The notes beneath the pieces were generated by a model. It ran no database searches and was not told the origin of the DNA. It saw only the letters and a list, made by a program, of their open reading frames with translations. The translations under genes were made by a program, and so were the position numbers. Shown piece after piece: positions 43,605-53,043 of a DNA stretch of 64,000 nt; the stretch's first letter is position 1; each line of letters begins with the position of its first letter. This DNA is from Eleftheria terrae (GTDB taxonomy: Bacteria; Pseudomonadota; Gammaproteobacteria; Burkholderiales; Burkholderiaceae_C). Location of the stretch: positions 1,860,001 through 1,924,000 of the forward strand of contig NZ_CP106951.1 in assembly GCF_030419005.1 (NCBI RefSeq), written 5' to 3'.

Positions 43605-45704
43605 ATGACTCGCAAGACCTTTACGCTGTTCGACCCGCTGCTGGTCCGCCAGGCGATCGTCGAATCGTTCACCAAGCTCGACCCTCGCGTGCAATGGCGC
43701 AATCCGGTGATGTTCGTCGTCTATGTTGGCAGCGTCTTTACCACCGGGCTGTTTCTGCACGCGCTCGGCGGCCACGGCGATGCGCCGGCCGGCTTTGTCC
43801 TCGCGATCGCGCTTTGGCTCTGGTTCACTGTCCTTTTCGCGAACTTCGCCGAGGCGATGGCCGAGGGCCGCAGCAAGGCCCAAGCGGCGTCGCTGCGCAG
43901 CCTGAAGCAGCAAACTTGGGCCAAGCTGCTGGACGAGCCGCGCCATGGGGCGCCATGGCACCCCATCGAATCGAATGAGTTGAAGAAGGGAAGCGTCGTG
44001 CTCGTGGTGGCCGGCGATGTCATCCCGGCGGACGGCGAGGTGATCGAAGGCGTGGCCTCGGTTGACGAGAGTGCCATCACCGGGGAGTCTGCGCCGGTGA
44101 TCCGCGAGAGCGGTGGCGACTTCTCCGCCGTCACTGGCGGCACGCGCGTTCTGTCCGACTGGATCGTCATGCGGGTGACGGCCAACCCCGGCGAAACCTT
44201 TGTCGACCGCATGATCGCGATGGTCGAGAACGCCAAGCGCCAGAAGACGCCCAACGAGATCGCGCTGACCATCCTGCTCGTGGCCCTGACCCTTGTGTTC
44301 CTTGCCGTCACCGTCACGCTGCTGCCGTACTCGCTGTTCGCAGTCGATATGGTGCAGGCAGGCGCGCCGGTCAGCGTGGCGGTGCTGGTCGCGCTGCTGG
44401 TGTGCCTGATCCCCACCACCATCGCCGGCCTGTTGTCAGCCATCGGCGTCGCCGGCATGAGTCGCATGATGCAGGCCAACGTGATCGCCACCTCCGGCCG
44501 CGCGGTAGAAGCTGCGGGCGACGTGGACGTGTTGCTGCTCGACAAGACCGGCACCATCACGCTGGGCAACCGCCATGCGTCCGCGTTCCTGCCGGCACCG
44601 GGCGTGACGGAGGGCGCACTGGCCGATGCGGCGCAACTGGCGTCGCTGGCCGACGAGACCCCGGAAGGCCGCAGCATCGTCGTGCTGGCCAAGCAGAAGT
44701 ACAACCTGCGTGAGCGCGACATCCAGGCATTGGATGCGCACTTCGTGCACTTTTCGGCCCAGACACGCATGAGCGGGGTCGATTTGCCGAGAGCGGAGCC
44801 GGGCGACACGGAGGCTGCCCAGGTGCGCCAGGTGCGCAAGGGCGCGGCGGATGCGATCCGCCGCCACGTCGAGGCACAAGGCGGCCGCTTTCCGGCTCCG
44901 GTGTTGGCCGTGGTGGACGACGTGTCCCGCCGCGGCAGCACACCGCTGGTGGTGGCGGACGGCATTCGGGTGATGGGCGTCATCGAGCTGAAGGACGTCG
45001 TCAAGGGCGGCATCAAGGAGCGCTTCGCCGAGTTGCGCCGCATGGGCATCAAAACTGTCATGGTCACCGGCGACAACCGGCTCACCGCCGCGGCGATCGC
45101 CGCCGAGGCCGGCGTGGACGACTTCCTGGCCGAGGCCACGCCCGAGCAGAAGCTGGCGCTGATTCGCCAGCACCAGGCCGAGGGCCGGCTGGTTGCGATG
45201 ACCGGCGACGGCACCAACGACGCACCCGCGCTCGCGCAGGCCGATGTGGCGGTGGCCATGAACTCCGGCACGCAGGCCGCTAAGGAGGCCGGCAACATGG
45301 TGGATCTCGACAGCAATCCCACCAAGCTGATCGAGGTGGTCGAGACCGGCAAACAGATGTTGATGACACGCGGCTCGCTCACAACCTTCAGTATCGCGAA
45401 CGACATCGCGAAGTACTTCGCCATCATCCCGGCGGCCTTTGTCGCGACCTACCCGCAGCTTGGTGCGCTGAACGTGATGCAGCTGGCCAGCCCCCGGTCG
45501 GCCATCTTGTCGGCCGTGATCTTCAATGCGCTGATCATCGTCTTCCTCATTCCGTTGGCCTTGAAGGGCGTGTCTTACCGACCCCTGGGAGCCGCCACGC
45601 TGCTGCGGCGGAACCTGCTGATCTACGGGCTGGGTGGTGTGATCGTGCCCTTCATCGGGATCAAGGCCATCGACTGGGTGCTCAGCACCGCGGGCCTCGT
45701 CTGA
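43605..45704 (+). CDS. kdpB: K+-transporting P-type ATPase, catalytic subunit KdpB
   Basis: The protein has 699 aa. The phosphorylated Asp313 lies in [31 protein letters not shown] is the TGES dephosphorylation motif, and [20 protein letters not shown] is the hinge motif. ATP hydrolysis here drives K+ uptake through KdpA. Seven transmembrane segments, as in the family. The start codon is preceded by GCGGAGAATCAC. Confidence 0.97.
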   Translation: MTRKTFTLFDPLLVRQAIVESFTKLDPRVQWRNPVMFVVYVGSVFTTGLFLHALGGHGDAPAGFVLAIALWLWFTVLFANFAEAMAEGRSKAQAASLRSLKQQTWAKLLDEPRHGAPWHPIESNELKKGSVVLVVAGDVIPADGEVIEGVASVDESAITGESAPVIRESGGDFSAVTGGTRVLSDWIVMRVTANPGETFVDRMIAMVENAKRQKTPNEIALTILLVALTLVFLAVTVTLLPYSLFAVDMVQAGAPVSVAVLVALLVCLIPTTIAGLLSAIGVAGMSRMMQANVIATSGRAVEAAGDVDVLLLDKTGTITLGNRHASAFLPAPGVTEGALADAAQLASLADETPEGRSIVVLAKQKYNLRERDIQALDAHFVHFSAQTRMSGVDLPRAEPGDTEAAQVRQVRKGAADAIRRHVEAQGGRFPAPVLAVVDDVSRRGSTPLVVADGIRVMGVIELKDVVKGGIKERFAELRRMGIKTVMVTGDNRLTAAAIAAEAGVDDFLAEATPEQKLALIRQHQAEGRLVAMTGDGTNDAPALAQADVAVAMNSGTQAAKEAGNMVDLDSNPTKLIEVVETGKQMLMTRGSLTTFSIANDIAKYFAIIPAAFVATYPQLGALNVMQLASPRSAILSAVIFNALIIVFLIPLALKGVSYRPLGAATLLRRNLLIYGLGGVIVPFIGIKAIDWVLSTAGLV

Positions 45705-45717
45705 CCGGAGCAATGAC

Positions 45718-46296
45718 ATGACCAGCCAACTTCGTCCCGCCCTGAGCCTGTTTGCCGTATTGACGGTCATGACCGGCGTCGTCTATCCGCTGGCCGTGAC
45801 CAGTATCGCGCGCCTGGCGTTTCCCGAGCAGGCCCAAGGCAGCCTGGTGGTCCGGGACGGCAAGCCGGTGGGCTCCTCGCTGATCGGCCAGAGTTTCACC
45901 GACGCGAAGTACTTCTGGGGTCGCCCGTCGGCCACCGCGCCGATGCCCTACAACGCCAGTGCCTCCACCGGCTCCAACCAGGGGCCGCTGAACCCGGCGC
46001 TGGTGGACGGCGTGCAGAAGCGGGTCGGAGCGCTGAAGGCCGCCGACCCCGGCAACACAGCCCCGGTGCCGGTGGACCTCGTCACCGCTTCGGGCAGCGG
46101 CCTAGATCCGCACATCAGCGTGGCCGCTGCCCAGTACCAGACCGCACGGGTGGCCCGGGTGCGGGGGCTGGCACCCGAGGTGGTGGCGTCGCTGATCGCC
46201 CGGCACACCGAGGGCCGCTTGTGGGGCGTACTCGGCGAAGTGCGTGTGAACGTGCTGGCCCTGAATCTCGCCCTTGATCAAACGGCTCGTCCTTGA
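45718..46296 (+). CDS. kdpC: K+-transporting ATPase subunit KdpC
   Basis: The protein has 192 aa with one N-terminal transmembrane helix ([20 protein letters not shown]). [20 protein letters not shown] and [20 protein letters not shown] are the family's signatures. KdpC sits between KdpA and KdpB and raises ATP affinity. Starts 13 bases after kdpB. Confidence 0.96.
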   Translation: MTSQLRPALSLFAVLTVMTGVVYPLAVTSIARLAFPEQAQGSLVVRDGKPVGSSLIGQSFTDAKYFWGRPSATAPMPYNASASTGSNQGPLNPALVDGVQKRVGALKAADPGNTAPVPVDLVTASGSGLDPHISVAAAQYQTARVARVRGLAPEVVASLIARHTEGRLWGVLGEVRVNVLALNLALDQTARP

Positions 46297-46342
46297 AGCC
46301 GTGCGTCCGGCCTTCAGGGTGGCTCTGAAATAATTCTTCCGC

Positions 46343-49054
46343 ATGACCGACAGCCGCCCCGACCCGGATCAATTGCTCGCGCGTATTCAGGAGGAGGCGG
46401 CGCACGCCGGCCGAGGCCGCCTGAAGATCTTTTTCGGCGCCTGCGCGGGCGTCGGCAAGACCTACGCGATGCTGCTGGGCGCCCGTGAACAGCACCGGCA
46501 GGGGGTCGAGGTGGCGATCGGCGTGGTCGAGACGCATGGCCGTGCGGAGACCCGGTCACTGGTTGATGGATTGGATCGGCTCCCGATGAAGGAGGTGGCT
46601 TACCGGGACAAGACGCTGCAGGAGTTCGATCTTGATGGCGCGCTCGCCCGCAAGCCACGGCTGCTCCTGCTAGACGAGCTGGCGCACTCCAACGTGCCTG
46701 GCTCCCGCCATCCCAAGCGCTGGCAGGACGTGGAGGAACTGCTGAAGGCCGGTATCGACGTCTGGTCGACGATGAACGTGCAGCACCTCGAGAGCCTGAA
46801 CGACGTGGTCAGCGGCATCACCGGCATCCGCGTCTGGGAGACGGTGCCCGACCGCGTGTTCGACGAGGCCGACGAGGTGGTGATCGTCGACCTGCCACCC
46901 GACGACCTGCTGCAGCGGCTCCGGGAAGGCAAGGTCTACCTGCCACAGCAGGCCGCCACGGCGGTGCGCAACTTCTTCCGCAAGGGCAACCTGATTGCCC
47001 TACGCGAACTCGCGCTGCGCCGCACGGCCGATCGGGTGGACGACGAGATGCTGCAGTACCGTCGCACCCGGGCGGTCGCGCCGGTGTGGCAGACGCGCGA
47101 GTCGCTGCTGCTGGGCATCGGCCCGGATGAACGCTCCGAGAAGCTGGTGCGTGCCACCGCCCGGATGGCAGCGCAGCTCGGCGTGCCCTGGCACTGTGTT
47201 TACGTCGAAACGCCGAAGCTACAGCGCCTGCCCGACATGGCGCGCCAGCGCATTCTGCGCGTTCTGAAGCTGGCGCAAGACGCTGGCGCGTCCACCGCCA
47301 CGCTGGCCGGCGGCTCGCTAGCGTCCGTGATCGTGAAGTACGCACATGAGCACAACCTGTCGCGCGTCGTGCTCGGCCGCGACACGGGTCGCTGGGTGCC
47401 TCCGTGGCGCACCACGCTGGCGGGGGCGGTCGGGGCGATGGGCCGCGATCTGGACGTGATCCAGATCGCGCTGCCGGCGGGCCCAGGGGGCAAGCCGCAG
47501 CCATTCGGAACCGGGCCAACGATGCAGGGAGAAACGCTGCCCAAGCAGAACGTCTGGCCGCCATATGCCTGGAGCGCTGTCGTCTGCGCGGCCGTCGCGT
47601 TGCTGGCCGCGCCGCTGCATTCAGTGTTGGACTTGGCCAATATCGTCATGATCTTCCTGCTGGCCGAGGTGTTTGTGGCAGTGCGCTTCGGCCGGGGGCC
47701 GGCGGTGATGGCCGCCTTCCTCAGCGTCGCCGCATTTGACTTTTTCTACGTCCCGCCGCGCTTCACCTTCAGTGTCCACGACGCGCAGTACCTGCTCACA
47801 TTCGCCGTGATGCTGGCCGTCGCGTTGGTCATCGCGCAGCTCACGGCTGGCCTGAAGTTCCAGGCCCAGGTGGCCAACCTGCGTGAAGAGCGCGTGCGGG
47901 CACTGTACGAGCTGTCGCGCGACTTGTCCGCTGCGCTGATGACTGAGCAGGTGGCAGAGATCGCTGCGAGATTCTTGCAGTCGGAGTTCGGCGCACGTGT
48001 CGCAGTCATGGTGGCCGACCCAGAGGACAGGATTGGCGCCCCCGTCCCGGCGGCGGACCTGCCGGCCAACGTGGATCCCAGCATTGCGCAGTGGGCCTTC
48101 AACCATGCCGAGGCGGCGGGATACGGCACCCACACGCTTCCAGCTGCACCGATCCTGTACCTGCCGTTGAAGGCACCGATGCGCATGCGCGGAGTACTCG
48201 CGATAGAACCACGCCATCCGGCGCGCCCGGCGGGCCCGGAACAGCGTCGCCTGCTCGACACCTGCGCTTCGCTCCTGGCCATGTCGCTGGAGCGCATTCA
48301 CTATGTGGAGGTCGCGCAGGCCACCACCGTGCAGATGGAGTCGGAGCGGCTTCGCAACTCACTCCTGTCGGCGATCTCGCACGATCTGCGCACGCCGCTG
48401 GCCGCGCTGGTGGGTATGGCCGATTCCCTCGCGATGACGCAACCGCCGCCGCAAGGCCGGCAAGCCGAGCTCGCCGAAGCCATGCGCCAGGCGGCGCTGC
48501 GCATGAACTCGCTGGTGAACAACCTGCTGGATATGGCACGACTGCAGTCCGGCACGGTCATTCTTAACCGGCAGTGGGTGCCACTCGAAGAGGTGATCGG
48601 CAGTTCCCTGAAGGCCATGGCCGGCACGCTGGAGCCAGGACGGGTGCGGGTGGTGCTGCCAGACGACCTGCCCCTGCTGCACCTGGACGCCAGCCTGTTC
48701 GAGCGCGTGCTATGCAATTTGCTCGAGAACGCCGTGAAGTACACGCCTGACGGGAGTCCGATTGAGATTGGCGCCGACGTGGACAGCCATCGCGTCAGAA
48801 TGATGGTGGACGATCACGGGCCGGGATTGCCCCGGCACCGGGAGGAATCGATGTTCCAGATGTTCGAGCGAGGGCGCAAAGAAAGCGCGACGCCCGGCGT
48901 TGGGTTGGGGCTGGCGATTTGTCGCGCGATCGTCGAGGCCCATGGCGGCACCATCAGCGGCCAGACACGGGCGGGCCGCGGCGCGCGATTCACCGTCGAG
49001 TTGCCGCGCGGCGAGCCGCCTCAGATGGAGACGGCTGAAGGGGAAACAGGTTAG
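46343..49054 (+). CDS. kdpD: Sensor histidine kinase KdpD
   Basis: The protein has 903 aa. The N-terminal KdpD domain holds a P-loop (FFGACAGVGKTYAM) and the following LDELAHSNVPGSRHPKRWQD. A universal-stress-like domain follows (residues about 250-370). Then come four short transmembrane segments (about 400-500, with FDFFYVPPRFTFSV between), a GAF-like region, and the kinase core with the phosphorylated His in SAISHDLRTPLAAL. GVGLGLAICRAIVEAHGG is the ATP lid. It senses low K+ and salt stress and controls KdpE. Confidence 0.96.
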   Translation: MTDSRPDPDQLLARIQEEAAHAGRGRLKIFFGACAGVGKTYAMLLGAREQHRQGVEVAIGVVETHGRAETRSLVDGLDRLPMKEVAYRDKTLQEFDLDGALARKPRLLLLDELAHSNVPGSRHPKRWQDVEELLKAGIDVWSTMNVQHLESLNDVVSGITGIRVWETVPDRVFDEADEVVIVDLPPDDLLQRLREGKVYLPQQAATAVRNFFRKGNLIALRELALRRTADRVDDEMLQYRRTRAVAPVWQTRESLLLGIGPDERSEKLVRATARMAAQLGVPWHCVYVETPKLQRLPDMARQRILRVLKLAQDAGASTATLAGGSLASVIVKYAHEHNLSRVVLGRDTGRWVPPWRTTLAGAVGAMGRDLDVIQIALPAGPGGKPQPFGTGPTMQGETLPKQNVWPPYAWSAVVCAAVALLAAPLHSVLDLANIVMIFLLAEVFVAVRFGRGPAVMAAFLSVAAFDFFYVPPRFTFSVHDAQYLLTFAVMLAVALVIAQLTAGLKFQAQVANLREERVRALYELSRDLSAALMTEQVAEIAARFLQSEFGARVAVMVADPEDRIGAPVPAADLPANVDPSIAQWAFNHAEAAGYGTHTLPAAPILYLPLKAPMRMRGVLAIEPRHPARPAGPEQRRLLDTCASLLAMSLERIHYVEVAQATTVQMESERLRNSLLSAISHDLRTPLAALVGMADSLAMTQPPPQGRQAELAEAMRQAALRMNSLVNNLLDMARLQSGTVILNRQWVPLEEVIGSSLKAMAGTLEPGRVRVVLPDDLPLLHLDASLFERVLCNLLENAVKYTPDGSPIEIGADVDSHRVRMMVDDHGPGLPRHREESMFQMFERGRKESATPGVGLGLAICRAIVEAHGGTISGQTRAGRGARFTVELPRGEPPQMETAEGETG

Positions 49055-49064
49055 GAGACGATGC

Positions 49065-49757
49065 ATGAGCGAGCCAACACCCCGTGTGCTGGTGGTTGAG
49101 GACGAGACCGAGATCCGCCGGTTCGTCTGCCTTTCCCTTGAGCGGGAGGGCTTCGAGGTCTACCAAGCCGACGGCGTACAACGGGGGCTGATCGAGGCGG
49201 GCTCGCGCAGGCCGGAGATGATTGTGCTTGACCTTGGTCTGCCTGACGGCGACGGCGTGGAGCTGATCCGTGACCTGCGAGGGTGGTCGGATACTCCGGT
49301 GCTGGTCCTGTCAGCCCGCACCGATGAAGGCGACAAGATCGCCGCCCTGGACGCAGGGGCGGACGACTACTTGGTCAAGCCCTTTGGGGTCGGCGAGTTG
49401 CTGGCGCGTGTCCGCGCGCACCTGCGCCGCCGCGCCACCGCCGGGCGCGACAACGGCGCGACCATCGAGTTCGCGGACGTCAAGATCGATCTGGCGCGCC
49501 GAACTGTGGCGCGGGCCGGAGAGAACCTGCACCTCACCCCAATCGAATACCGCCTGCTCACGCATCTGGCTGGGCATCCGCACTGTGTCTTGACGCACCA
49601 CCAGCTGCTGAAGTCAGTTTGGGGGCCTAGCCACGTCAGGGATACCCATTACCTCCGTGTCTACATGGGCCAGCTGCGAAAGAAGGTCGAAGTCGACCCG
49701 GCCGCACCCCGTCACCTCGTCACGGAGACAGGCATTGGCTACCGGTTCGTGCCTTAA
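49065..49757 (+). CDS. kdpE: Response regulator KdpE (OmpR family)
   Basis: The protein has 230 aa; the ATG at 49065 follows TTAGGAGACG and is preferred to the out-of-frame ATG at 49061. The receiver domain has LVVEDETEIRRF, the phospho-acceptor Asp in IVLDLGLPDGDGV, and Lys in YLVKPFGVGEL. The C-terminal winged helix contains LTPIEYRLLTHLAGHPHCVL and DTHYLRVYMGQLRKKVE. Starts 10 bases after kdpD. It activates the operon from sites upstream of 41.6 kb. Confidence 0.97.
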   Translation: MSEPTPRVLVVEDETEIRRFVCLSLEREGFEVYQADGVQRGLIEAGSRRPEMIVLDLGLPDGDGVELIRDLRGWSDTPVLVLSARTDEGDKIAALDAGADDYLVKPFGVGELLARVRAHLRRRATAGRDNGATIEFADVKIDLARRTVARAGENLHLTPIEYRLLTHLAGHPHCVLTHHQLLKSVWGPSHVRDTHYLRVYMGQLRKKVEVDPAAPRHLVTETGIGYRFVP

Positions 49758-49949
49758 AGACATCTTGATCGATCGTCAAGACGAAGCGTCCCGCCACGAC
49801 CCTCACCGAGTCTGCAGATCGACCTTCAAACCGGTGTTCATCATTTTTCTCCTGCAGTCGAACACAGGCAACTGGCGAATCGGCCGCCCCCCCGCAGGAG
49901 CTTGAGAGGAAGGTTTGCCTTGGCCCTCTTTTCGTGCACCAGAACACAA

Positions 49950-49982
49950 CGCCCAACGGTTCTCCGTTGGGCGTTTTGCTTT
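49950..49982 (+). terminator. Strong Rho-independent terminator downstream of kdpE
   Basis: CGCCCAACGG (49950-49959) pairs perfectly with CCGTTGGGCG (49964-49973), loop TTCT, then TTTTGCTTT. It lies nearly 200 bases beyond kdpE, so either the kdp transcript has a long 3' end or a small RNA ends here. Confidence 0.85.
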
Positions 49983-50017
49983 GGGCGAATCCCGCAACGG
50001 CGCGGGGTTCGGGGGCA

Positions 50018-50131
50018 TTCTGCGTAGGCCACGCCTGCACCCTGCCCTGCCGTTTTTGGCTCGTTTCGACTCTCCTTTCCTCTCTCTTCTCTAAAAAGTA
50101 GGGCGACTTTTTCCGGTTGGCCTACGCAGAA
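50018..50131. repeat. 14-base perfect inverted repeat, 86 bases apart
   Basis: TTCTGCGTAGGCCA at 50018-50031 and its exact reverse complement TGGCCTACGCAGAA at 50118-50131 bracket an 86-base AT/GC mixed spacer with its own 7-base hairpin. Such a unit could be the remains of a small non-autonomous mobile element, or a structured RNA. Confidence 0.7.
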
Positions 50132-50475
50132 GTGCTTTGCTGACGCGGACTTACGCGAGGGTCGAGTAGAGCGGTTTTCCAGGGTCTTGGTGTAGCGAGC
50201 CGCGTCCTCCTTGACCGCTGCGGGCTTCGGATCGGCCGCCTCTCCGCGGAAGAACACCGGTGCGTCTTGATCTGTACCGCTACGATGCACCGATCGCGCG
50301 TGCCGGCAGCCGACGTCGGCTCGTGTCCGTTATAACCGGTGCTATAGCGGAAACCGGCGCAACGCTTCAAGCGTCGCACCACTGCTTCGGGCCGTCATTG
50401 ACTCACCGGGACAGCACGCGTTAAGCCGGGCCGGGCGCGAGTAGCAGCCAACTGCCGACGCCACAGACGCAATGC

Positions 50476-51294
50476 TCAGAATTGCGGATAGTCCATGAAA
50501 AGCGCACCCTTCTGAGCAGGCTTAACGCTATACAAAAAGGGAGGTGGAATCTTTGGCTGATCCAAGCACTCGTCCACTGAAACAAAGCTGGCAGCATTCA
50601 CCGTGCTTTTTGCGAACATCGGCTTGAACTCGAGGTTCTTCATCTTGCCAACAGCACCCTCCCTGTCCCATATCTGCGCGGCGAGTTGTTCGGTGACCAC
50701 ACGTGATGCGATCAACGCACTTTCCCTGCTGATTGTGCCGATTGCAATATGAAATCCCACCAGATTAGATATTAAATCTTCCTGACTGTAACTACTATCG
50801 CCAGTTAATATACTTTGAGGGAAGCTACCCTGCATTCTTTCGAAACCATGGCTGACCTCCATGTAAATAGCCAAGGCGACTGACTTTTTTTGCTCCAAGG
50901 TCAATCCTTGGCGAATTAGGTAGGCACCTCCCGCGCTTCTTGAAAATCGGCGAGGCCCAAATTTCTTGTGCATGCTTTGCTTGTATTCAAGCTTAAAGCC
51001 TCTTGCGCCGTCTCTAAAAGTAATAAATTTCCGATTTTTCTCAATCAGCTCAGACGGCACGTTCAATTTCGATAGAACTGCGCGGGGTGCGGCCAAAGCT
51101 AAAGCGGCACTTGGGTTGATCTTGACGGCATCAATGATGTAGGCGTCATCCCCACCTGCAAGCATATTCCTCCACAGCTCTGCCGGCCCGCTCGGATTCA
51201 TGTGCCCTAAATCAAGCCAACCCAAATTGCATGTGTATGCCAGCCGGGACTCTCCCCCCGGCTGTTTAGAGAAAATATCAGCTCTCGTTGTCAT
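50476..51294 (-). CDS. AT-rich accessory protein of unknown function (272 aa)
   Basis: The ATG at 51294 has GGAG about 10 bases upstream; a TTG at 51327 is less likely. The protein is soluble. A striking block LAYTCNLGWLDLGHMNP near the N-terminus with Cys, Asp and His, and later SQEDLISNLVGFHIAIG with Glu, Asp and His, suggest a metal site or hydrolase centre. The latter part VWDREGAVGKMKN-like (AQIWDREGAVGKMKNLEF) is well conserved in look. Less GC-rich than its surroundings, so probably acquired. Same strand as two coupled genes; a toxin or effector accessory is possible. Confidence 0.65.
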   Translation of the reverse strand: MTTRADIFSKQPGGESRLAYTCNLGWLDLGHMNPSGPAELWRNMLAGGDDAYIIDAVKINPSAALALAAPRAVLSKLNVPSELIEKNRKFITFRDGARGFKLEYKQSMHKKFGPRRFSRSAGGAYLIRQGLTLEQKKSVALAIYMEVSHGFERMQGSFPQSILTGDSSYSQEDLISNLVGFHIAIGTISRESALIASRVVTEQLAAQIWDREGAVGKMKNLEFKPMFAKSTVNAASFVSVDECLDQPKIPPPFLYSVKPAQKGALFMDYPQF

Positions 51295-51333
51295 GTCCCA
51301 GGTCTCCCACGATCCCCCATCATGCAATTCTGT

Positions 51334-51837
51334 TCAGTCATAATGAACCAGTTTGATCCAAAAGCTCTTTTTTGCCGCGTCGCCAAGCAATATCAGATAT
51401 CCTTCATCGTGCGAATCGATCAGCAGCTTTTTCGCCTTCACAACTTCCGCCCCCGGAACATAGAAGCCGACATACAGGTTGGCGGCCACTTCATCACGGG
51501 AAGAAGCGTTTTGCTTTTCAATATACCTAACATATTTTGCCCAAAACAATTCTTCCTTTCCGGGCGGGATTATGCAGGACAGTTCAGAAGAAGCGGGCTT
51601 ATTCCCATCTCCTGCCGTCCCAAAAAACGTAGCCTTGTCGAGACAACCATCATCAGGTGCACCTCTTATAAAAGATGATAGTCCCATGAAATAGGCAAAC
51701 GAATTTTTCTCCGGGTAATAATTTTCCTCTGAGAAAACAACGACGGCAAAAATCACCCAAAGAACGATCGGTATCACTAATGCAGCGCCAATCGCGCCGG
51801 CAATCAAAGCGGTCTTCTTCAAAATTTCACCTAGCAA
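51334..51837 (-). CDS. Membrane-anchored protein in AT-rich cluster (167 aa)
   Basis: The TTG start at 51837 overlaps the stop of the previous small gene, so it is translationally coupled. One N-terminal transmembrane segment (ALIAGAIGAALVIPIVLWVI) is followed by a periplasm-side domain of about 130 residues with conserved-looking Cys pairs (DDGCLDKATFFG, SELSCIIPPGKEE). This arrangement, a small gene coupled to a membrane protein, is common for toxin-immunity pairs, but no family is recognised. Confidence 0.65.
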   Translation of the reverse strand: MLGEILKKTALIAGAIGAALVIPIVLWVIFAVVVFSEENYYPEKNSFAYFMGLSSFIRGAPDDGCLDKATFFGTAGDGNKPASSELSCIIPPGKEELFWAKYVRYIEKQNASSRDEVAANLYVGFYVPGAEVVKAKKLLIDSHDEGYLILLGDAAKKSFWIKLVHYD

Positions 51838-52085
51838 CCATAATTCGTCTCGTCAATCACGCCGCTTGCCAGATAGGCTCGCAAAGCATAACCCTTCTCA
51901 ATCATCGTGCGAATGTCCCGGAGAGCTTTGTTGCGAAAGCTGGTCCACGAGTAGCTTGCCGCCACCAACGTTGACACATGCATCCTGTACGCAAGCGCGC
52001 GACTTCGCAACGTCGTCACCGTTGCCCTCTCCCCGCGACGGCTCCGCAAAATCGTCGGTGTGCCCGGCATTACCGTCGGTGTCAT
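51831..52085 (-). CDS. Possible 3' end of a lost larger gene (84 codons)
   Basis: From about codon 30 the sequence looks protein-like and AT-richer: MHVSTLVAASYSWTSFRNKA, then IRTMIEKGYALRAYLASGVI, ending NYGC. Codons before that are GC-rich and coincide with the end of the KAP-partner gene in another frame. It ends in overlap with the membrane-protein start, as a real upstream gene would. Most likely the tail of a larger gene whose front was replaced when the KAP module arrived. Confidence 0.4.
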   Translation of the reverse strand: MTPTVMPGTPTILRSRRGERATVTTLRSRALAYRMHVSTLVAASYSWTSFRNKALRDIRTMIEKGYALRAYLASGVIDETNYGC

Positions 52086-53037
52086 CCGTTCGAAGTTGCG
52101 CAGCGCCGTTCTCCGCTACCCTCAGCCAATCCGGCTCCCTCAGCAGGGCAGCATCGACCCCTGCGCGGAGCAGACGCTGCCGAAGGTGCATCAGCGAATG
52201 CACGGCGCGGAACTGCGGCTCGACGCTGATGGTGGCCGCCCATGCAGCTCGAAACAACGCGGGCCGCTCCCGGGCGAATGCCGCCAACTTCACCATGTTG
52301 GTTCCGCCGCGGAAGACAGCGTTGGTCAACCGCAGGTAGTCGAACGCATTGTCCGCAATGATTCGGGCGGCGGCCCGGTCCTCCACTGTTGTGGATCGCT
52401 CCAGCAACTCCAATAGGCGAGATTGATGTGGCTCCTGGTACAGGGGAGAAGCCGGCGAGTCCAATAACCAGACAAAGCGCCCGCCGTCCTCCTCCTGGGT
52501 CGCGGCGACGGCCGCAACCCTGTACGGTTGCTCAAAGAACTGCAGGGCCGCATGGACCACGGCCGGCGTCAGCCGTAGCCGCACCTCACGCAACCAAACC
52601 GATTCAACCTGGGAGCATTCATGTGCGACGTTGAGAGCGTTGAGCCACTCCTGCATGCCGGTGTCGAAGAACAACGCTACCCTATCGCCGCAACGTTGCG
52701 CGGCTTCGAGCGACAAGCGGTGCTCTCGATCACGGATCGCCGGCTCAGCGTCGTTCCTACGGAAGTCAAGCCAGGTGCGGCAGATGCCCAGCAAGCGCGT
52801 CGACGACCGCAAGGAGCGGGTGGCGGCGACAATCTCCGGAATTGCGCATTCAAGCCATAGGTGCTCCAGAAGCGTCAGCGTCTCCTGTGCCTCTTGCAGA
52901 CAACGCTCGAAGTCAGCGCGGGCACGCTTCTGGCCGGCGGATTCGAGCCGTGTGCCGTACTCTTCCAGGGCGCAGGCGACGATTTCGTCAGCTGCCGCTT
53001 GCCGACCGGCACCGCTGCGGCGGTCTCCTTCAGCCAC
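51898..53037 (-). CDS. Unknown partner protein of KAP NTPase (379 aa)
   Basis: A GTG start lies 6 bases after the KAP stop, so it is an operon. The protein is helical, with many Arg/Leu/Glu (ECAIPEIVAATRSLRSSTRL, LRLTPAVVHAALQFFEQPYR), and no known domain, transmembrane segment or catalytic motif. The last 60 residues are Asp/Gly/Ser-rich (DDTDGNAGHTDDFAEPSRGE) and overlap another gene in a different frame. That suggests the native C-terminus was truncated at an insertion joint near 52.05 kb. A regulator or effector of the NTPase is inferred from linkage. Confidence 0.65.
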   Translation of the reverse strand: MAEGDRRSGAGRQAAADEIVACALEEYGTRLESAGQKRARADFERCLQEAQETLTLLEHLWLECAIPEIVAATRSLRSSTRLLGICRTWLDFRRNDAEPAIRDREHRLSLEAAQRCGDRVALFFDTGMQEWLNALNVAHECSQVESVWLREVRLRLTPAVVHAALQFFEQPYRVAAVAATQEEDGGRFVWLLDSPASPLYQEPHQSRLLELLERSTTVEDRAAARIIADNAFDYLRLTNAVFRGGTNMVKLAAFARERPALFRAAWAATISVEPQFRAVHSLMHLRQRLLRAGVDAALLREPDWLRVAENGAAQLRTDDTDGNAGHTDDFAEPSRGEGNGDDVAKSRACVQDACVNVGGGKLLVDQLSQQSSPGHSHDD

Positions 53038-53043
53038 TTCGGC

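Larger units (their letters stand above)
49758..50475. other. 718-base gene-free region with several hairpins
   Basis: No credible gene. It contains a strong terminator at 49950-49982, a 9-base-pair hairpin at about 49987-50010 (GAATCCCGC against GCGGGGTTC, with one G-T pair), and a wider inverted repeat at 50018-50131 that encloses a small AAAAAGT/ACTTTTT hairpin at 50093-50112. The grouping is more structured than ordinary intergenic DNA here. Confidence 0.6.

Noticed and set aside
43721..45427. 568-codon minus-strand frame opposite kdpB
   Set aside because: Ser/Ala/Pro-rich mirror of kdpB codon bias, no start signals.
49950..49973. GCCCAAC...GTTGGGC resembles integron attC core sites
   Set aside because: The hairpin is only 24 bases with a 4-base loop and is followed by a T-run; attC sites are far longer and bulged. 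It is a terminator.
49841..50290. 149-codon minus-strand frame downstream of kdpE
   Set aside because: It runs through a strong terminator and an inverted repeat and has no ribosome-binding site or recognisable domain.
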